Shown here: in pieces, positions 5,098 through 6,990 of the stretch
How positions within the stretch are numbered: position 1 is the stretch's first letter
Layout of the letters: every line of letters starts with the position of its first letter
NCBI GenBank assembly: GCA_023387775.1
Contig: JAEWHN010000148.1
Coordinates: forward strand, 1-6,990
Reading direction: 5' to 3'
DNA length: 6,990 bases
From: Pseudomonadota bacterium
GTDB lineage: Bacteria > Pseudomonadota > Alphaproteobacteria > Rhizobiales > Rhizobiaceae
Translations under genes and position numbers: made by a program
The notes under the pieces: generated by a model
Database searches by the model: none
What the model saw: only the letters and a program-made list of their open reading frames with translations
What the model was told of the DNA's origin: nothing

Positions 5098-5126
5098 ACA
5101 ATATGGATTTGGATGCCGAACACCAA
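5098..5126 (-). promoter_or_regulatory. Possible promoter of the HU gene
   Basis: On the minus strand TTGGTG (5126-5121), a 17-bp spacer and TATTGT (5103-5098) make a moderate sigma-70-like pair, giving a 5' untranslated region of about 45-50 bases before the HU ATG. The -35 match is only three of six. The rest of the lon-HU gap (5044-5247) holds the lon terminator and no gene. Confidence 0.4.
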
Positions 5127-5187
5127 CAGAAAAAAGTACCGATTTCCAGTTGCGAATGCCGGATTCTCAACCTTTTCGACACCGCCC

Positions 5188-5224
5188 CCAAAACGAAGGG
5201 AGCCGGAACTTGGTTCCGGCTCCC
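5188..5224 (-). terminator. Intrinsic terminator of lon
   Basis: On the minus strand GGGAGCCGGAAC-CAA-GTTCCGGCTCCC (5224 to 5198) is a perfect 12-bp stem with a three-base loop, followed by TTCGTTTTGG. The T tract is interrupted but the stem is very strong. It starts 23 bp after the lon stop codon. Confidence 0.8.
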
Positions 5225-5247
5225 CTGAAGCGTCGTCAACTGCCAGC

Positions 5248-6990
<1,743 letters not shown>

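Overview
The window is GC-rich, densely coded chromosomal DNA of an alphaproteobacterium, most likely a Hyphomicrobiales (Rhizobiales) member of the Mesorhizobium/Phyllobacteriaceae kind. This rests on the lon-HU gene order, the IlvB/IlvN protein style (GDA instead of GDG in the ThDP motif, 190-residue small subunit) and the HU sequence. The genus is inferred from memory of these families, not from a search.

Layout, right to left because most genes are on the minus strand. Lon protease (C-terminal 580 residues, cut by the right edge) ends at 5248 and is followed by a perfect 12-bp terminator hairpin. Next is a 90-residue HU-family nucleoid protein (4771-5043) with its own terminator. Then comes a 5' regulatory region (about 4532-4677) and the acetolactate synthase operon: large subunit ilvB (2680-4467) and small subunit ilvN (2025-2597). 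A plus-strand gene for a probable 2-oxoglutarate/Fe(II) oxygenase (1189-1944) converges on ilvN and ends in a strong intrinsic terminator. Divergent from it is a LysE/RhtB-family exporter (365-964, minus). 47 bp downstream of that, the N-terminal 105 residues of a nitrile hydratase alpha subunit run off the left edge.

The most notable element lies in the 303 bp between HU and ilvB, which at first looks empty. On the minus strand it reads as a promoter-like pair (TTGACG, 17 bp, TAGGGT), then a 16-codon ORF whose codons 4-8 are Ile-Val-Leu-Ile-Val, then a long stem-loop that overlaps the end of this ORF, then a GC hairpin followed by six T, and finally ilvB. This is the architecture of a ribosome-mediated transcription attenuator controlling branched-chain amino acid synthesis. 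The predicted transcription start falls at or within a base or two of the leader ATG, so the leader peptide may be translated from a leaderless RNA.

Other points worth a look: the HU protein has Ile where the DNA-intercalating Pro63 normally sits; the oxygenase has all expected metal and 2OG ligands but no obvious substrate; and the divergent intergenic region holds two inverted repeats that could be operators. No mobile elements, CRISPR arrays, tRNA or rRNA genes were seen.
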